This document shows, one piece after another, positions 26,441 to 35,517 of a stretch of DNA of 53,843 nucleotides. Position 1 is the first letter of the stretch. Every line of letters starts with the position of its first letter. The position numbers were made by a program, and so were the translations under genes. The DNA is taken from the NCBI RefSeq assembly GCF_000417505.1, contig NZ_APHY01000077.1:1-53843 (forward strand). Reading direction: 5' to 3'. This DNA is from Megasphaera sp. NM10. Its GTDB lineage: Bacteria; Bacillota; Negativicutes; Veillonellales; Megasphaeraceae. The notes beneath the pieces are model-generated. The model saw only the letters and a list, made by a program, of their open reading frames with translations. It made no database searches and was not told the DNA's origin.

Positions 26441-27255
26441 GGACGGCGCCTCTTTTCTTGCAGGGAAAAGACACATTCTTTATAGGCAATGACCAGAAGC
26501 AGCATGGCAACTGACGTCAAGGCCGTGACGCCGCCAGGCGCAGCATCGATGTAGTACGACAGCAGCAGGCCCGACAGAATGTCGATGAAGCTGAAGACGA
26601 CGGAGTAAATGAGGGTCCGCCGGAAGCCTTTGCGCAGCTGCAGGGCCGTCGCCACGGGCAGGGCGATGAGGGAGCTGATGACCAGGATGCCGACGATGCG
26701 GATAGAAACGGAAATCGTCGCCGCTACCAGGACGGCAAAGATATAGTTGATGAGCTTGCTGCGGACACCGGCAATCTGCGCTCCGTCTTCATCAAAGGTC
26801 AGCATGACCAGCTGGGGATAGAGTCTGGCAATGACGGCCAGGGAGATGACGCTGAGGGCGACGACGGAGTAGACATCGCCCGTCGACACGGTGAGGATAC
26901 TGCCGAACAAGAAGGATTCGACATTCGTGTGGACCAGGCCGGCACTGATGATGGTAATGGCAATGCCCACGGAGAGAGATAAGATGATGACCAGGATGAG
27001 CTCGGCATAACGGCGGAAGCGGCGGCGCAGGACTTCGATGAGGATGCCGAAGAAACTGGTCAGGCCAAAGGCGCTGAGAACGGGGTTCCAGTCAAAGAGG
27101 AGACCCACAGCCACGCCGGCCAGGGACGCATGGGACAAGGCGTCGCCAATCATGGAATAGCGGCGCAGGACCAGGAACATGCCGATGAGCGGGCAGACGA
27201 TAGAAATGAGCAGGGCTACGATAAAAGCATTCTGCATAAAGGCATATTCAAACAT
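26437..27255 (-). CDS. znuB: Metal (zinc/manganese) ABC transporter, permease
   Basis: A 272-residue inner-membrane permease of the ABC-3 family with about eight to nine hydrophobic segments; DALSHASLAGVAVGLL near residue 37 and the GILVISSLIALPVATALQL block are typical. It works with the ATPase encoded just before (8-base overlap) and the binding protein encoded divergently. Zinc is favoured over manganese because of the neighbouring Fur-type gene, but sequence alone does not decide. Confidence 0.9.
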   Translation of the reverse strand: MFEYAFMQNAFIVALLISIVCPLIGMFLVLRRYSMIGDALSHASLAGVAVGLLFDWNPVLSAFGLTSFFGILIEVLRRRFRRYAELILVIILSLSVGIAITIISAGLVHTNVESFLFGSILTVSTGDVYSVVALSVISLAVIARLYPQLVMLTFDEDGAQIAGVRSKLINYIFAVLVAATISVSIRIVGILVISSLIALPVATALQLRKGFRRTLIYSVVFSFIDILSGLLLSYYIDAAPGGVTALTSVAMLLLVIAYKECVFSLQEKRRRP

Positions 27256-27922
27256 TACTTATCCCCTCCCATCGTGCTGATACATATTCATCGAGATATG
27301 CCTTGGGCGAGCAGAAATGGCCGCGGCCACCGACGACGTGGAACATCTTCGTCGAATTGCGGACAGCGAATTTCAGATTGTGTTCGACCGTAATGACCGT
27401 GACGCCTTTATTTTCATTTAAATCCTTGATAAACGGGTAGAGCTCTTCCTGACTGCGCACATCGATTCCCGTCGACGGTTCATCGAAGATGAGCAGGTCC
27501 GGATGGCCCATGAGGGCCCGGGCGATGAGGACCTTCTGGCACTGGCCGCCGGACAGGTTGCCGATGAGCTGGTCCTTCAGGGAATAGACATTCATCTGTT
27601 CCAGGCAGTCCCGGATGATTTCTTTATGCTTCAAGTGCAGGACCTGGCGGTAACAGTTGAGGACTTCCCAGACCGTAATCGGGAACTGGCTGTTCAGCGT
27701 CTCGAAGCGCTGGGGCACATAGGCCCGATGGCGATAGGTATTGGAAATGGACCCCCAGCTCGGCGACAACAGGCCCAGGATGAGTTTGATGAGCGTACTC
27801 TTGCCGCTGCCGTTTTCACCGACGACGGAAATATAGTCGCCGTCGCGGATGGTCATGTTGACATCTTCTAACAGGTACTGACCGTGTTCATAGGCGAAAT
27901 AAACGTGCTGTAAATCAATCAT
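27248..27922 (-). CDS. znuC: Metal (zinc/manganese) ABC transporter, ATP-binding protein
   Basis: A 224-residue ABC ATPase: Walker A GENGSGKST near residue 35, signature LSGGQCQKV near 134, Walker B LLIFDEPSTG. First gene of the znuC-znuB-fur operon. ATG at 27922 follows GGGAGG; a longer frame to 28006 would run through the promoter. Promoter at 27956-27984. Confidence 0.92.
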   Translation of the reverse strand: MIDLQHVYFAYEHGQYLLEDVNMTIRDGDYISVVGENGSGKSTLIKLILGLLSPSWGSISNTYRHRAYVPQRFETLNSQFPITVWEVLNCYRQVLHLKHKEIIRDCLEQMNVYSLKDQLIGNLSGGQCQKVLIARALMGHPDLLIFDEPSTGIDVRSQEELYPFIKDLNENKGVTVITVEHNLKFAVRNSTKMFHVVGGRGHFCSPKAYLDEYVSARWEGISNV

Positions 27923-27955
27923 AGCTTGCCTCCCTTGTCGTAGTCTCGAGCCCTT

Positions 27956-27984
27956 ATTATAGCCCCGTGAAAACGAAAATGCAA
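27956..27984 (-). promoter_or_regulatory. Promoter of znuC-znuB-fur
   Basis: On the minus strand TTGCAT (27979-27984), 17-base spacer, perfect TATAAT (27956-27961). The -35 lies inside the dyad at 27977-27991. Confidence 0.75.
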
Positions 27985-27991
27985 GGCATTT
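27977..27991. promoter_or_regulatory. Candidate zinc-regulator operator
   Basis: AAATGC-AAG-GCATTT is a 6-bp dyad covering the -35 of znuC and ending nine bases before the -35 of znuA; a TGCAA-N5-TTGCA dyad overlaps it. Well placed to repress both directions, presumably by the Fur-type protein of this locus. It is not a textbook Fur or Zur box. Confidence 0.45.
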
Positions 27992-27999
27992 GCAAATAA

Positions 28000-28028
28000 T
28001 TGACAAAAAAAGGCGCCCGTGATACGAT
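28000..28028 (+). promoter_or_regulatory. Promoter of znuA
   Basis: TTGACA (28000-28005), 17-base spacer, TACGAT (28023-28028), 24 bases before the znuA start. Confidence 0.75.
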
Positions 28029-28051
28029 GGACGCCATAGGAGGTCTTATCA

Positions 28052-28978
28052 ATGTTGTTACATACCCTCAACCGCCTGGCCCGTTACGGCATGGTCCTGG
28101 CGGCCTGCTTATGCATCATCGGCCTGGCTGGCTGTGGTCCCGCCGCCGATGTCCCCGATGACGGGAAATTAAAAGTCGCTGTCACTTTCGACGCTCTGAA
28201 AGAGTTCACTCAAGCCGTAGGCGGTGATAAAGTCGATGTTTACACCCTCATCCCCGATGGGACAGAGCCCCATGAATTCCAACCGACGACGCAGACTATT
28301 AAACATCTCGGTAAATCTCAGCTCTTCGTTTACAGCGGCCTGGGCATGGAACCGTGGGCCCCTAAGGTCGTCGAAGCAGCCAAGAATACATCCCTCCATA
28401 CGGTCAATGCCTCGCAAGGCGTCACGCCCATCGCCCTGACCGATGAGGAAGATGTCAAAGAACACGGCGCCTACGACCCTCACATCTGGCTGAGCCTGGT
28501 AAACGCCCAAATCGAAGTATCTAACATCGCCGCCGCCCTGGCTGAAGCCGACCCGGCCAACGCCGACTATTACCGCAACAATGCGGCGAATTACAAAAAA
28601 CAGCTCCAGGCCCTGCAAGACGAATATGCCCGCAAATTCGCCAGCGTTCCCCGCAAGGATTTCGTCACCGGCCACGCTGCCTTTGCCTACCTCTGCCGCG
28701 ACTTCGGCCTGACCCAGCACAGCGTCGAATCCGTCTTTTCCAGCGGCGAACCCAGTGCCCGCCAGCTGGCCCGCCTGGCCGACTATTGCCGGGCCAACGA
28801 CGTGCGGACCATCTTCGTCGAAGACATGGTCAGCCCGAAAACGTCAGAAACCCTGGCCCGTGAAGTCGGTGCCCGCGTCGAAACGATCCATACCATCGAA
28901 ACGAGTGAAGATGACGAATCCTACCTGGATCGCATGCGCGACAACCTGGAAAAGATTTATGCCAGCAGCCTGCGCTAA
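28052..28978 (+). CDS. znuA: Metal ABC transporter substrate-binding lipoprotein
   Basis: A 308-residue cluster A-I binding protein. Signal with lipobox LAGC places it as a lipoprotein facing the periplasm. The three histidines expected to bind metal stand in GTEPHEFQPT, YDPHIWLS and VTGHAAFAYL, with an acidic ligand in VEDMVSPKTS. No His-rich loop is present, unlike many ZnuA, so manganese remains possible. AGGAGG precedes the ATG. Divergent from znuC with shared control region. Confidence 0.9.
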   Translation: MLLHTLNRLARYGMVLAACLCIIGLAGCGPAADVPDDGKLKVAVTFDALKEFTQAVGGDKVDVYTLIPDGTEPHEFQPTTQTIKHLGKSQLFVYSGLGMEPWAPKVVEAAKNTSLHTVNASQGVTPIALTDEEDVKEHGAYDPHIWLSLVNAQIEVSNIAAALAEADPANADYYRNNAANYKKQLQALQDEYARKFASVPRKDFVTGHAAFAYLCRDFGLTQHSVESVFSSGEPSARQLARLADYCRANDVRTIFVEDMVSPKTSETLAREVGARVETIHTIETSEDDESYLDRMRDNLEKIYASSLR

Positions 28979-29012
28979 AATGGCAAAAAATAAAGTAACC
29001 ATGGAGAAGAAT

Positions 29013-29734
29013 ATGAAACATAAAACATATAAAGCCGCAATTTTTGATATGGACGGTACCGTCCTCAATACCCTGGAAGACCTGACCAGCGCCTTGAACC
29101 ACGTCTTAGCCGAAACAGGTCACGACCATGCCTATGGGACAGCCCAGGTCCGCCAATTCTTCGGCAGCGGCGTCCAAGTGGCCATTACCCGCGCTTGGCC
29201 ATTGAAAAGGGGATTGCCTCTTACGAACAGCTGGAATACGTCGGCCAGGACGGCGATACGATTACACCGCGTGTCGATGCCCAGGAAGTCCGCCGCATCC
29301 AGGACATCTTCCGTCCCTACTATGCCGCCCACTGCGCCATCCAGACGGGAGAATACACCGGCATCAGCCAGCTCCTCCGCCAGCTCCGGGCCAATGGCAT
29401 CCAAACGGCCGTCGTCTCTAATAAACCCGACCCGGCCGTACAGAAACTGACAGCCGACTATTTTCAGGACCTCTTCGATCTCTCCCTGGGCGAACAGCCC
29501 CAGATACGGCGAAAGCCTGCGCCGGACATGGTCCTCAAAGCCTTGAAAGACTTAGGACTCACGCCGGAACAGGCTGTTTACATCGGCGATTCTGAAATCG
29601 ACATCCAGACCGCCAAAAACGCAGGCCTGGACTGCATCAGCGTCACCTGGGGTTTTCGTTCCAAAACTTTTTTGAAAGCCCACGGTGCCCGCTTCCTCGT
29701 CGATACGCCGGAAGAAATCGCCAGGTTCTTTTAA
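29013..29734 (+). pseudogene. HAD-family phosphatase (phosphoglycolate phosphatase-like), frame broken by one base
   Basis: Two frames together give a 240-residue HAD hydrolase. The first starts MKHKTYKAAIFDMDGTVLNT (nucleophile Asp in DMDGT); after VQVAITRA the frame must shift to continue LAIEKGIASYEQL. The plus strand reads CGCGCTTGGCC at 29191-29200 where CGCGCCTTGGCC would give RALA, so one base is missing. The second part keeps VVSNKPD, RKPAPDMVLKAL and YIGDSEIDIQTA, so all four HAD motifs survive. The length is exactly one base short of whole codons. ATG at 29013 lies 6 bases after GGAG. Convergent with metQ, 11 bases apart. Confidence 0.85.
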
Positions 29735-29745
29735 AAAACTAGCGA

Positions 29746-30585
29746 TTATTCTCCCTCAGGTACGAACCAAAGGCCATTATTGTTTTTCTTCATATACTCT
29801 TTGAATTCGTCGGAATGGTATGCATCGGCAATATCTTTGACCCATTGTGCATCTTTATCTTTATCCTGGACAACGAGCTGTAACAGGAGATGCGGTAAGA
29901 TATCTTCTTTAGCCAAAGCCGTCTGAGGATCGATTTTAGCATTGTAAATGATAGCGCCAGTGATGACAATGTAACTGAAATCACTGCGTACAGATGGGAT
30001 AGTTAAAGATTTCATTTCTGTAAATTTCAAGTGATGCGGATTTTCTACGATATCCTGCTGGGTAACTGTCGACAAGTCTTTATTGGGATCCAATTTAATC
30101 CAGCCGATTTTCTGGATCAGGGCATAAGCACGAGCTGTATTAGAAGCATCGTTTGGAACGGCAATCGTATCGCCATCAGCAACCTGGTCCAAAGAAGTCT
30201 TAGAACCCGGGAAAATACCGGCCGGAACAGTCGGAATCGGCGTAATAGCCGCTAAATGGCCATTTTGTTTTTGATTAAAGTTTTCCATATAAGCCGTATG
30301 CTGTTCAACGTTGAAATCTACTTCACCTTCATTCAAAGCTACATCGGCCTGCAATAAATCAGACATATCCTTACCGGTAACTTTATAGCCTTTCTTTTCC
30401 AAAATAGGCTTAATTCCCTTTTCAAAGAGGTCGGAATACGGTCCCTGAGACTTACTGTACGTCAGTTCCTTTTTGTTGGCGCTAGATGCATTATTGCTGT
30501 CGCTGCCACAACCGGCAAGAAAAGCAGCGCCCATGATGACGGCCATCGCAATGACACCAAATTTTTTCCATGTTTTCCATTTCAT
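29746..30585 (-). CDS. metQ: MetQ-type substrate-binding lipoprotein
   Basis: A 279-residue NlpA/MetQ-family lipoprotein: lipobox FLAGC at about residue 26, then the family block VALNEGEVDFNVEQHTAYME. Last gene of an M20 amidohydrolase-metN-metI-metQ operon on the minus strand. MetQ proteins bind methionine and derivatives; the T-box leader of this operon points to tRNA-Cys, so a cysteine-type ligand is worth considering. Only distantly like the second MetQ at 39161. Stop is followed by TCGCTAGT, also found after the fur stop. Confidence 0.88.
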   Translation of the reverse strand: MKWKTWKKFGVIAMAVIMGAAFLAGCGSDSNNASSANKKELTYSKSQGPYSDLFEKGIKPILEKKGYKVTGKDMSDLLQADVALNEGEVDFNVEQHTAYMENFNQKQNGHLAAITPIPTVPAGIFPGSKTSLDQVADGDTIAVPNDASNTARAYALIQKIGWIKLDPNKDLSTVTQQDIVENPHHLKFTEMKSLTIPSVRSDFSYIVITGAIIYNAKIDPQTALAKEDILPHLLLQLVVQDKDKDAQWVKDIADAYHSDEFKEYMKKNNNGLWFVPEGE

Positions 30586-30633
30586 ATGAATACCCCCTAA
30601 ATGAACATCCCTATATATGATAAGTGTGCAACC

Positions 30634-31293
30634 TTAATGATTGCGCGTCTTATAGGCAAAATGATTGCCAATGGATTGAATGATTTGTACAAAGATAACT
30701 AAGATGACGACCGTAAAGAACATGAGCGGCGTATTCAATCGTTCATAGCCATAGGTCAAAGCTAAGTCACCGACGCCACCGGCCCCAATGACACCAGCCA
30801 TAGCTGTCGCTCCGATAAGGCCGATAGTCCCAGTCGTAATCGATAGAATAAGAGAGCTTTTAGCTTCAGGAAGCAGAAAATACCAAACGATTTCAAAATA
30901 AGACGCTCCCATGGACTGCGCCGCTTCCACGATCCCCTTGCTGACTTCCAAAATGGAATTTTCAAAAAGCCGGGTCAAGTAAGGCGCAATGAAAATGACC
31001 AGTGGAACTAAAGCCGCTGTCGTCCCAATACGAGTCCCAACAATCATTTTAGTCAATGGCAAAATAAAAACCATCAAGATGATAAACGGGATACTGCGAA
31101 TAATGTTGATAACTGTATTGAGAACAGTATAGACATATTTATTCTTCAAAATGCCATCATCATTAGTCAGCACCAGGACAACAGACATGATAATTGCCAA
31201 AATAGTCCCTAAGAATAACGAAACGAAGACCATATATACAGTCTGTTCTGCCGCCAAAATAATCTGCGACATAGGCACACCTAAATCAATCAT
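30634..31293 (-). CDS. metI: MetI-type ABC transporter permease
   Basis: A 219-residue permease with five to six membrane segments and the binding-protein-dependent permease loop around AAQSMGASYFEIVWYFLLPEA, where it docks on MetN. The ATG overlaps the metN stop as TAATG. Confidence 0.92.
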   Translation of the reverse strand: MIDLGVPMSQIILAAEQTVYMVFVSLFLGTILAIIMSVVLVLTNDDGILKNKYVYTVLNTVINIIRSIPFIILMVFILPLTKMIVGTRIGTTAALVPLVIFIAPYLTRLFENSILEVSKGIVEAAQSMGASYFEIVWYFLLPEAKSSLILSITTGTIGLIGATAMAGVIGAGGVGDLALTYGYERLNTPLMFFTVVILVIFVQIIQSIGNHFAYKTRNH

Positions 31294-32315
31294 TACAAAT
31301 CAACCTCCTGCCACTGAACCTGCTGTTCATCAATGTATTGAATAACCTTGGCAATCTCTGCATCATTCCCAATAATCTGAAGGATGAAGATACCAAGAAT
31401 CGTCTTTTGTAATTCATTGACTGATGCAAAGAGGATATTCGTCTGGACGGAAAAGGTTTTGTTGATATGATACATAAGGTGGTCTGTCGCATTATCGCCA
31501 AGGAAACGAAGTTTCAAAATTTTATAATTATCTTTTTCTTCATGAATCTTGGCAACGACAGACGGCGGAATCTGGTCGGGAATAACCGTACGGACAAATT
31601 TTTTAGTCATATCCTGCTGAGGATTACTGAAGACTTCCAGCACAGATCCTCTTTCTACGACTTTACCATGTTCCATGACGGCCACACGATTGCATAGACG
31701 CTGAATAACTTGTATTTCATGCGTAACGATAAGCATGGTAATATTTAACTCTTTATGAATCCGTTCAAGGAGCTGCAAAATCGATTCCGTCGTTTCCGGA
31801 TCCAGTGCACTTGTCGCTTCATCGCATAAGAGAATAGACGGATCCGTAGCCAGTGCGCGAGCAATGCCAACACGCTGCTTTTGCCCGCCAGAAAGTTGAC
31901 CCGGATAAGCATCGGCCTTATCCGCCAGATTGACGTATTCCAAAAGTTCCATGACCTTTTTATGCATCTTGTCTTTATCCGCTTTATTAAGCCGTAAAGG
32001 AATAGCTACATTGTCAAAAACGGTCCTCGAGTCGAGAAGATTGAATTGCTGAAAGACCATACCAATGGATTTGCGAAGTTTACGCATTTCATTGTGAGAA
32101 ATTTTACTCAAATCTTGGCCGTTGATTTCTACATGACCTTCGGTCGGCATTTCTAGGCCGTTGACCATGCGCAGCAGCGTCGATTTACCTGCACCGCTGA
32201 ACCCGATGACGCCAAACATATCTCCGTCATCAATAGTCAGTGATACATGCTGTAATGCTTGTGTCGTAACACCTTTGCTTTTAAAGGTCTTGCTGACATC
32301 TTTAAATTGAATCAT
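31293..32315 (-). CDS. metN: MetN-type ABC transporter ATPase
   Basis: A 340-residue ATPase: Walker A GFSGAGKST near residue 38, signature LSGGQKQRV near 141, Walker B ILLCDEATSALDP, and a C-terminal NIL domain (about 265-340) that in MetN senses the amino acid and inhibits transport. The start overlaps the amidohydrolase stop as ATGA. Substrate by family is methionine; see the T-box entry. Confidence 0.93.
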   Translation of the reverse strand: MIQFKDVSKTFKSKGVTTQALQHVSLTIDDGDMFGVIGFSGAGKSTLLRMVNGLEMPTEGHVEINGQDLSKISHNEMRKLRKSIGMVFQQFNLLDSRTVFDNVAIPLRLNKADKDKMHKKVMELLEYVNLADKADAYPGQLSGGQKQRVGIARALATDPSILLCDEATSALDPETTESILQLLERIHKELNITMLIVTHEIQVIQRLCNRVAVMEHGKVVERGSVLEVFSNPQQDMTKKFVRTVIPDQIPPSVVAKIHEEKDNYKILKLRFLGDNATDHLMYHINKTFSVQTNILFASVNELQKTILGIFILQIIGNDAEIAKVIQYIDEQQVQWQEVDL

Positions 32316-33466
32316 CCCTTGCTGCTCCCTTCTTGCTGAATCTGTTCTACTGCCTGGCAGGCCAGTTCAGCCATATATTGTGAAGCCGGATATAGTGCGG
32401 CTGGATTTACCTTGAATTTAGCATTGTGATTCGGGTAGGAATGGCCAGTCCCGACAAAAACAAAATAGCCAGGTACCTTATCGTAATAAAAGGCAAAGTC
32501 TTCGCCTCCCAGTGACGGGGCCATCGGTTGTTTATCAAAGCCCTGTTTATCAGCTACCTTACGGGCTAAGATTCCCCAATGAGCATCATTAATCAATGCC
32601 GGCGGCCCTGGAATCCAATGGACTTCGGCCTTGGCGCCATAAGCAGCAGCGGTGGAAGAGGCCAAGGATTCGATATGATTGCGAATAGCCTGCCGCCCTT
32701 CTTTACTCATACTCCGCGTCGTACCTTCAACAAAAGTTTCATCAGGAATGACATTCCAGTTGTGACCGCCTTCAATATGGGTAACGCTGACCAAAGTAGC
32801 GGCGAAGGGATCCATATTCCTGCTGACCACAGTCTGGACAGCACCGACAAAAGCAGACGCTGTTACGATGGGATCGATACCTTTATCCGGATGAGCTGCA
32901 TGGACGCCCTTGCCATGAAAAGTAATACGAAAAGCATCGACAGCCGCCATGGCCGGACCATCGATGATCCCCATTTGACCGACATCGAGAAGGGGCGTGC
33001 AGTGCATTCCAAAAATCGCATCGACATCATCAATAATGCCCGTTTCAATGATTTTCAAGGCTCCGCTCGGACCTTCTTCTCCCGGCTGGAAAATAATACG
33101 GATAGTTCCTTGAATATCGGCTTCCCGTGCTTTCAATAAATAAGCTGCCCCCAAAATAGAAGCTGTATGGAAGTCATGTCCGCAAGCATGCATACAATCG
33201 GGATGTTCTGACCGATGAGGTACGTCAGCTTTTTCCGTAACCGGCAGGGCATCAATATCGCAGCGGATAGCAACAATAGGATGTTTTCCTGTTCCGACCT
33301 CTGCAACGACGCCCGTCTCCAAAGGCAGATTCAAAATATGAAGCCCGCCTTTTTGTAAGTCTTGACGGATCCGTTTGGTCGTCTCTATTTCTTTAAAAGA
33401 TAGTTCCGGATGACGATGGAACCATTGAAATTCATCATGAATATATTGATTTATGTCCTGTATCAT
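32312..33466 (-). CDS. M20-family amidohydrolase (N-acyl amino acid hydrolase type)
   Basis: A 384-residue dinuclear-metal amidohydrolase of the M20D group: CMHACGHDFHTAS, FQPGEEGPSGA and the late SLGGEDFAFY carry the expected metal and catalytic residues. Such enzymes release amino acids from N-acetyl or other N-acyl forms in the cytosol. First gene of the transport operon behind a T-box, suggesting that the operon imports and deacylates a sulfur amino acid derivative. Confidence 0.88.
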   Translation of the reverse strand: MIQDINQYIHDEFQWFHRHPELSFKEIETTKRIRQDLQKGGLHILNLPLETGVVAEVGTGKHPIVAIRCDIDALPVTEKADVPHRSEHPDCMHACGHDFHTASILGAAYLLKAREADIQGTIRIIFQPGEEGPSGALKIIETGIIDDVDAIFGMHCTPLLDVGQMGIIDGPAMAAVDAFRITFHGKGVHAAHPDKGIDPIVTASAFVGAVQTVVSRNMDPFAATLVSVTHIEGGHNWNVIPDETFVEGTTRSMSKEGRQAIRNHIESLASSTAAAYGAKAEVHWIPGPPALINDAHWGILARKVADKQGFDKQPMAPSLGGEDFAFYYDKVPGYFVFVGTGHSYPNHNAKFKVNPAALYPASQYMAELACQAVEQIQQEGSSKG

Positions 33467-33499
33467 TCATAACCCCTCTTTCTCATTTTCTCTATATCC

Positions 33500-33756
33500 T
33501 TCTGTGGATATACAAACAGGCCACCATCTCCTATGACAGAGACGGTGGCCCGCGGTTCCACTCTGTTTACAGCCAAAACTGTATCTCATAACCGTGTAAC
33601 GCCGGTCAGACGCAGCTGCATACTAAATTCCGCAGCCATGCAACCAAAGGCATTCCATCCTGTTTCCCAACGATGCAGGCTTTCAGCCCCAGACCTGCAC
33701 TCTCTGACGCAGTACACAGATGTACTTGTTTTGGTTATCGCATTTCTCAATGTTTA
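33500..33756 (-). promoter_or_regulatory. T-box leader, best fit tRNA-Cys
   Basis: Minus-strand leader with AGTA of the specifier loop (33723-33726), AGAGAGTGCAGG distal block, specifier region GGAATGCC (33649-33656), the T-box AGAGTGGAACCGCGG (33551-33564) and a terminator stem of 12 bp (33519-33530 with 33539-33550). Reading the triplet after the conserved GAA gives UGC (Cys); one base earlier gives AUG (Met). The bulge is UGGA, which pairs with discriminator U as in tRNA-Cys; both CAU tRNAs of this window have discriminator A. Uncharged tRNA would relieve termination before the amidohydrolase-metNIQ operon. Confidence 0.88.
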
Positions 33757-33761
33757 CGCCT

Positions 33762-33790
33762 ATGGTACTATTCAAAAGGCTACTTGTCAA
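33762..33790 (-). promoter_or_regulatory. Promoter of the T-box operon
   Basis: TTGACA (33785-33790), 17-base spacer, TACCAT (33762-33767) on the minus strand. Confidence 0.75.
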
Positions 33791-33884
33791 GTATAGTTTC
33801 ATCTTTTTATATATTTTCTAATAAATTAGCAAAAAAATTCACGTTAGCATATCATTATAACAAACATTATTTTGACTCGCTCAG

Positions 33885-34119
33885 ATACTGCTTTTAAAGC
33901 GAAAAATCGATGACTTCCTCATTCAGTGGAAAGAGCGTCCTCAGAAAAAGCCGTTTTTCGTCGAAAAGCCCGTCTTATAGTGACATCCGCTTCGGCATCA
34001 AGCTCATCGGCGGCAACATCGGCCATGAAAACGATATTTACACCTTTCCTTATTTCTGCACGTTCTTAGTCCGCGATTTTCTCCGCCAGCTCCCACCGGC
34101 TCCGGCTCATATGGTATAA
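33885..34119 (+). pseudogene. Remnant of an AAA/DUF4143-type ATPase gene
   Basis: Two in-order fragments in different frames. The first (from about 33885) reads LLLKRKIDDFLIQWKERPQK then KPFFV, like the N-terminus of DUF4143 ATPases ahead of their Walker A. The second (about 33985-34119) reads FGIKLIGGNIGHENDIYTFP then YFCTFLVRDFLR, like the C-terminus of the same family. The several hundred residues between, including the P-loop, are missing and no start codon is left. The match is from memory of the family, so moderate. Confidence 0.45.
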
Positions 34120-34154
34120 TAGGAGCAGAATGATTACGTTTGTGAGGTGCGGAT

Positions 34155-35501
34155 ATGTCGACGGAAAAACGGATTTTTTACTCGATTTGCCTGATCAGTT
34201 TTGTCGGGCCTTTTCTTTCTACGTCTATCAATATCGCCATCCCCGTCATGGCCGGTCAGTTCGGCGTCGCGCCGGACCGCATGAGCTGGGTCGTGACGAT
34301 TTTCTTGATGACGACGGCTGCTTTTCTCCTGCCTTTGGGAAAGGTCTCCGATGTCCATGGACGGCGGCGGACCTATTCCCTGTCGCTCATCGTCTTTGCC
34401 ATGGCGACAGCGGCGGCGGCCTTCGCCCAGACCCTGACGATGCTCATCATCTTGCGGGCCATCCAGGGCATCGCCCTGTCCGGCGTCTATGTATCCTATA
34501 TGCCCCTGCTCCTGGCCACGACGGATGAAGCCCATCAGGGCCATATCCTCGGCCGGGCCGTTGCCCTGACCTATCTTGGCCTGTCCCTGGGTCCGGTCAT
34601 CGGCGGCGCCCTGACGCAGTTCGTCGGCTGGCGCTGTATCTTCCTCTTGTCTGCCCTGGCCATCATCATTTCGTACGCCTTCATCCGGCCCATCAAAGAA
34701 GAATGGTATGCCAACGGCGCTCCCTTCGTCAACCTCGTCAGCTCTGCCTTATCGGTCAGCGGCATCCTCTGCGCGCTGTACGGGCTATCATCCTTTGAAG
34801 ATTACAGTGCTTTTTTCTGGATTGGCCTGGTCTTGCTGGTCATCTTCGTCATCCATGAAGGCAAGTCCTTCCACCCCCTGCTGCCACTCTATCTGTTCCG
34901 CAACCTGACTTTTTCCATGTCCAACCTGGCTGCCCTCATCCAGTACAGCTCCACGTATGCCGTGTCCTTCCTGTTGTCCCTCTATTTCCAGGTCATCCTC
35001 GGCCTGCCGCCGGCTGTATCCGGAGCCATCCTCCTGGTCCAGCCCATCATCATGGCCTTCTTGTCGCCCCGGGCCGGCGACTTGTCGGATAAATACGGCC
35101 CGCGAGGCATCGCCTCTATCGGCCTCGTCCTGACGGCCCTGGGGCTGACGGCATTCGCCCTGTTCCCGCACATCCCCGTCAGCGGCGCCGCCATATTCCT
35201 GGTCTTCATCGGCCTGGGCGCAGCCCTGTTCGGCGCGCCCAACAACAGCGCCATCATGGGGTCGGTCAAAAAGATGCATCACGGCATCGCTTCGAGCATC
35301 CTGGCCTTATCGCGCAACCTCGGCCAGGCCCTGAGCATGGCCGTCGTCACCTTCATCATGACGACAGAGACGGCCAAACAGCCGTCTTATGCGGATGGCG
35401 TCGTGGCCGCCCTGCACGCTTCGTTCGTCATCTTGGCCGTCCTCTGTTTCCTCGCCGTCACGGCCTCGCTGGCCCGCGGCACAAGTCCCAAAAAAGTGTA
35501 A
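34155..35501 (+). CDS. MFS drug-exporter-type transporter
   Basis: A 448-residue major facilitator with 12-14 membrane segments. The start SFVGPFLSTSINIAIPVM followed by SWVVTIFLM and LGKVSDVHGRRR is the DHA2 (EmrB/QacA-like) pattern; the second-half RAGDLSDKYGPR loop is intact. Probably a proton-driven exporter; substrate unknown. An extended -10 (TGGTATAAT, 34112-34120) lies upstream. Followed after 16 bases by a small secreted protein gene. Confidence 0.88.
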   Translation: MSTEKRIFYSICLISFVGPFLSTSINIAIPVMAGQFGVAPDRMSWVVTIFLMTTAAFLLPLGKVSDVHGRRRTYSLSLIVFAMATAAAAFAQTLTMLIILRAIQGIALSGVYVSYMPLLLATTDEAHQGHILGRAVALTYLGLSLGPVIGGALTQFVGWRCIFLLSALAIIISYAFIRPIKEEWYANGAPFVNLVSSALSVSGILCALYGLSSFEDYSAFFWIGLVLLVIFVIHEGKSFHPLLPLYLFRNLTFSMSNLAALIQYSSTYAVSFLLSLYFQVILGLPPAVSGAILLVQPIIMAFLSPRAGDLSDKYGPRGIASIGLVLTALGLTAFALFPHIPVSGAAIFLVFIGLGAALFGAPNNSAIMGSVKKMHHGIASSILALSRNLGQALSMAVVTFIMTTETAKQPSYADGVVAALHASFVILAVLCFLAVTASLARGTSPKKV

Positions 35502-35517
35502 ATTAGGAGGTATTTCC

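Noticed and set aside
33649-33656. Methionine (AUG) specifier for the T-box
   Set aside because: It needs a one-base shift from the triplet after GAA and conflicts with the UGGA bulge, since CAU tRNAs here have discriminator A. Kept only as alternative.
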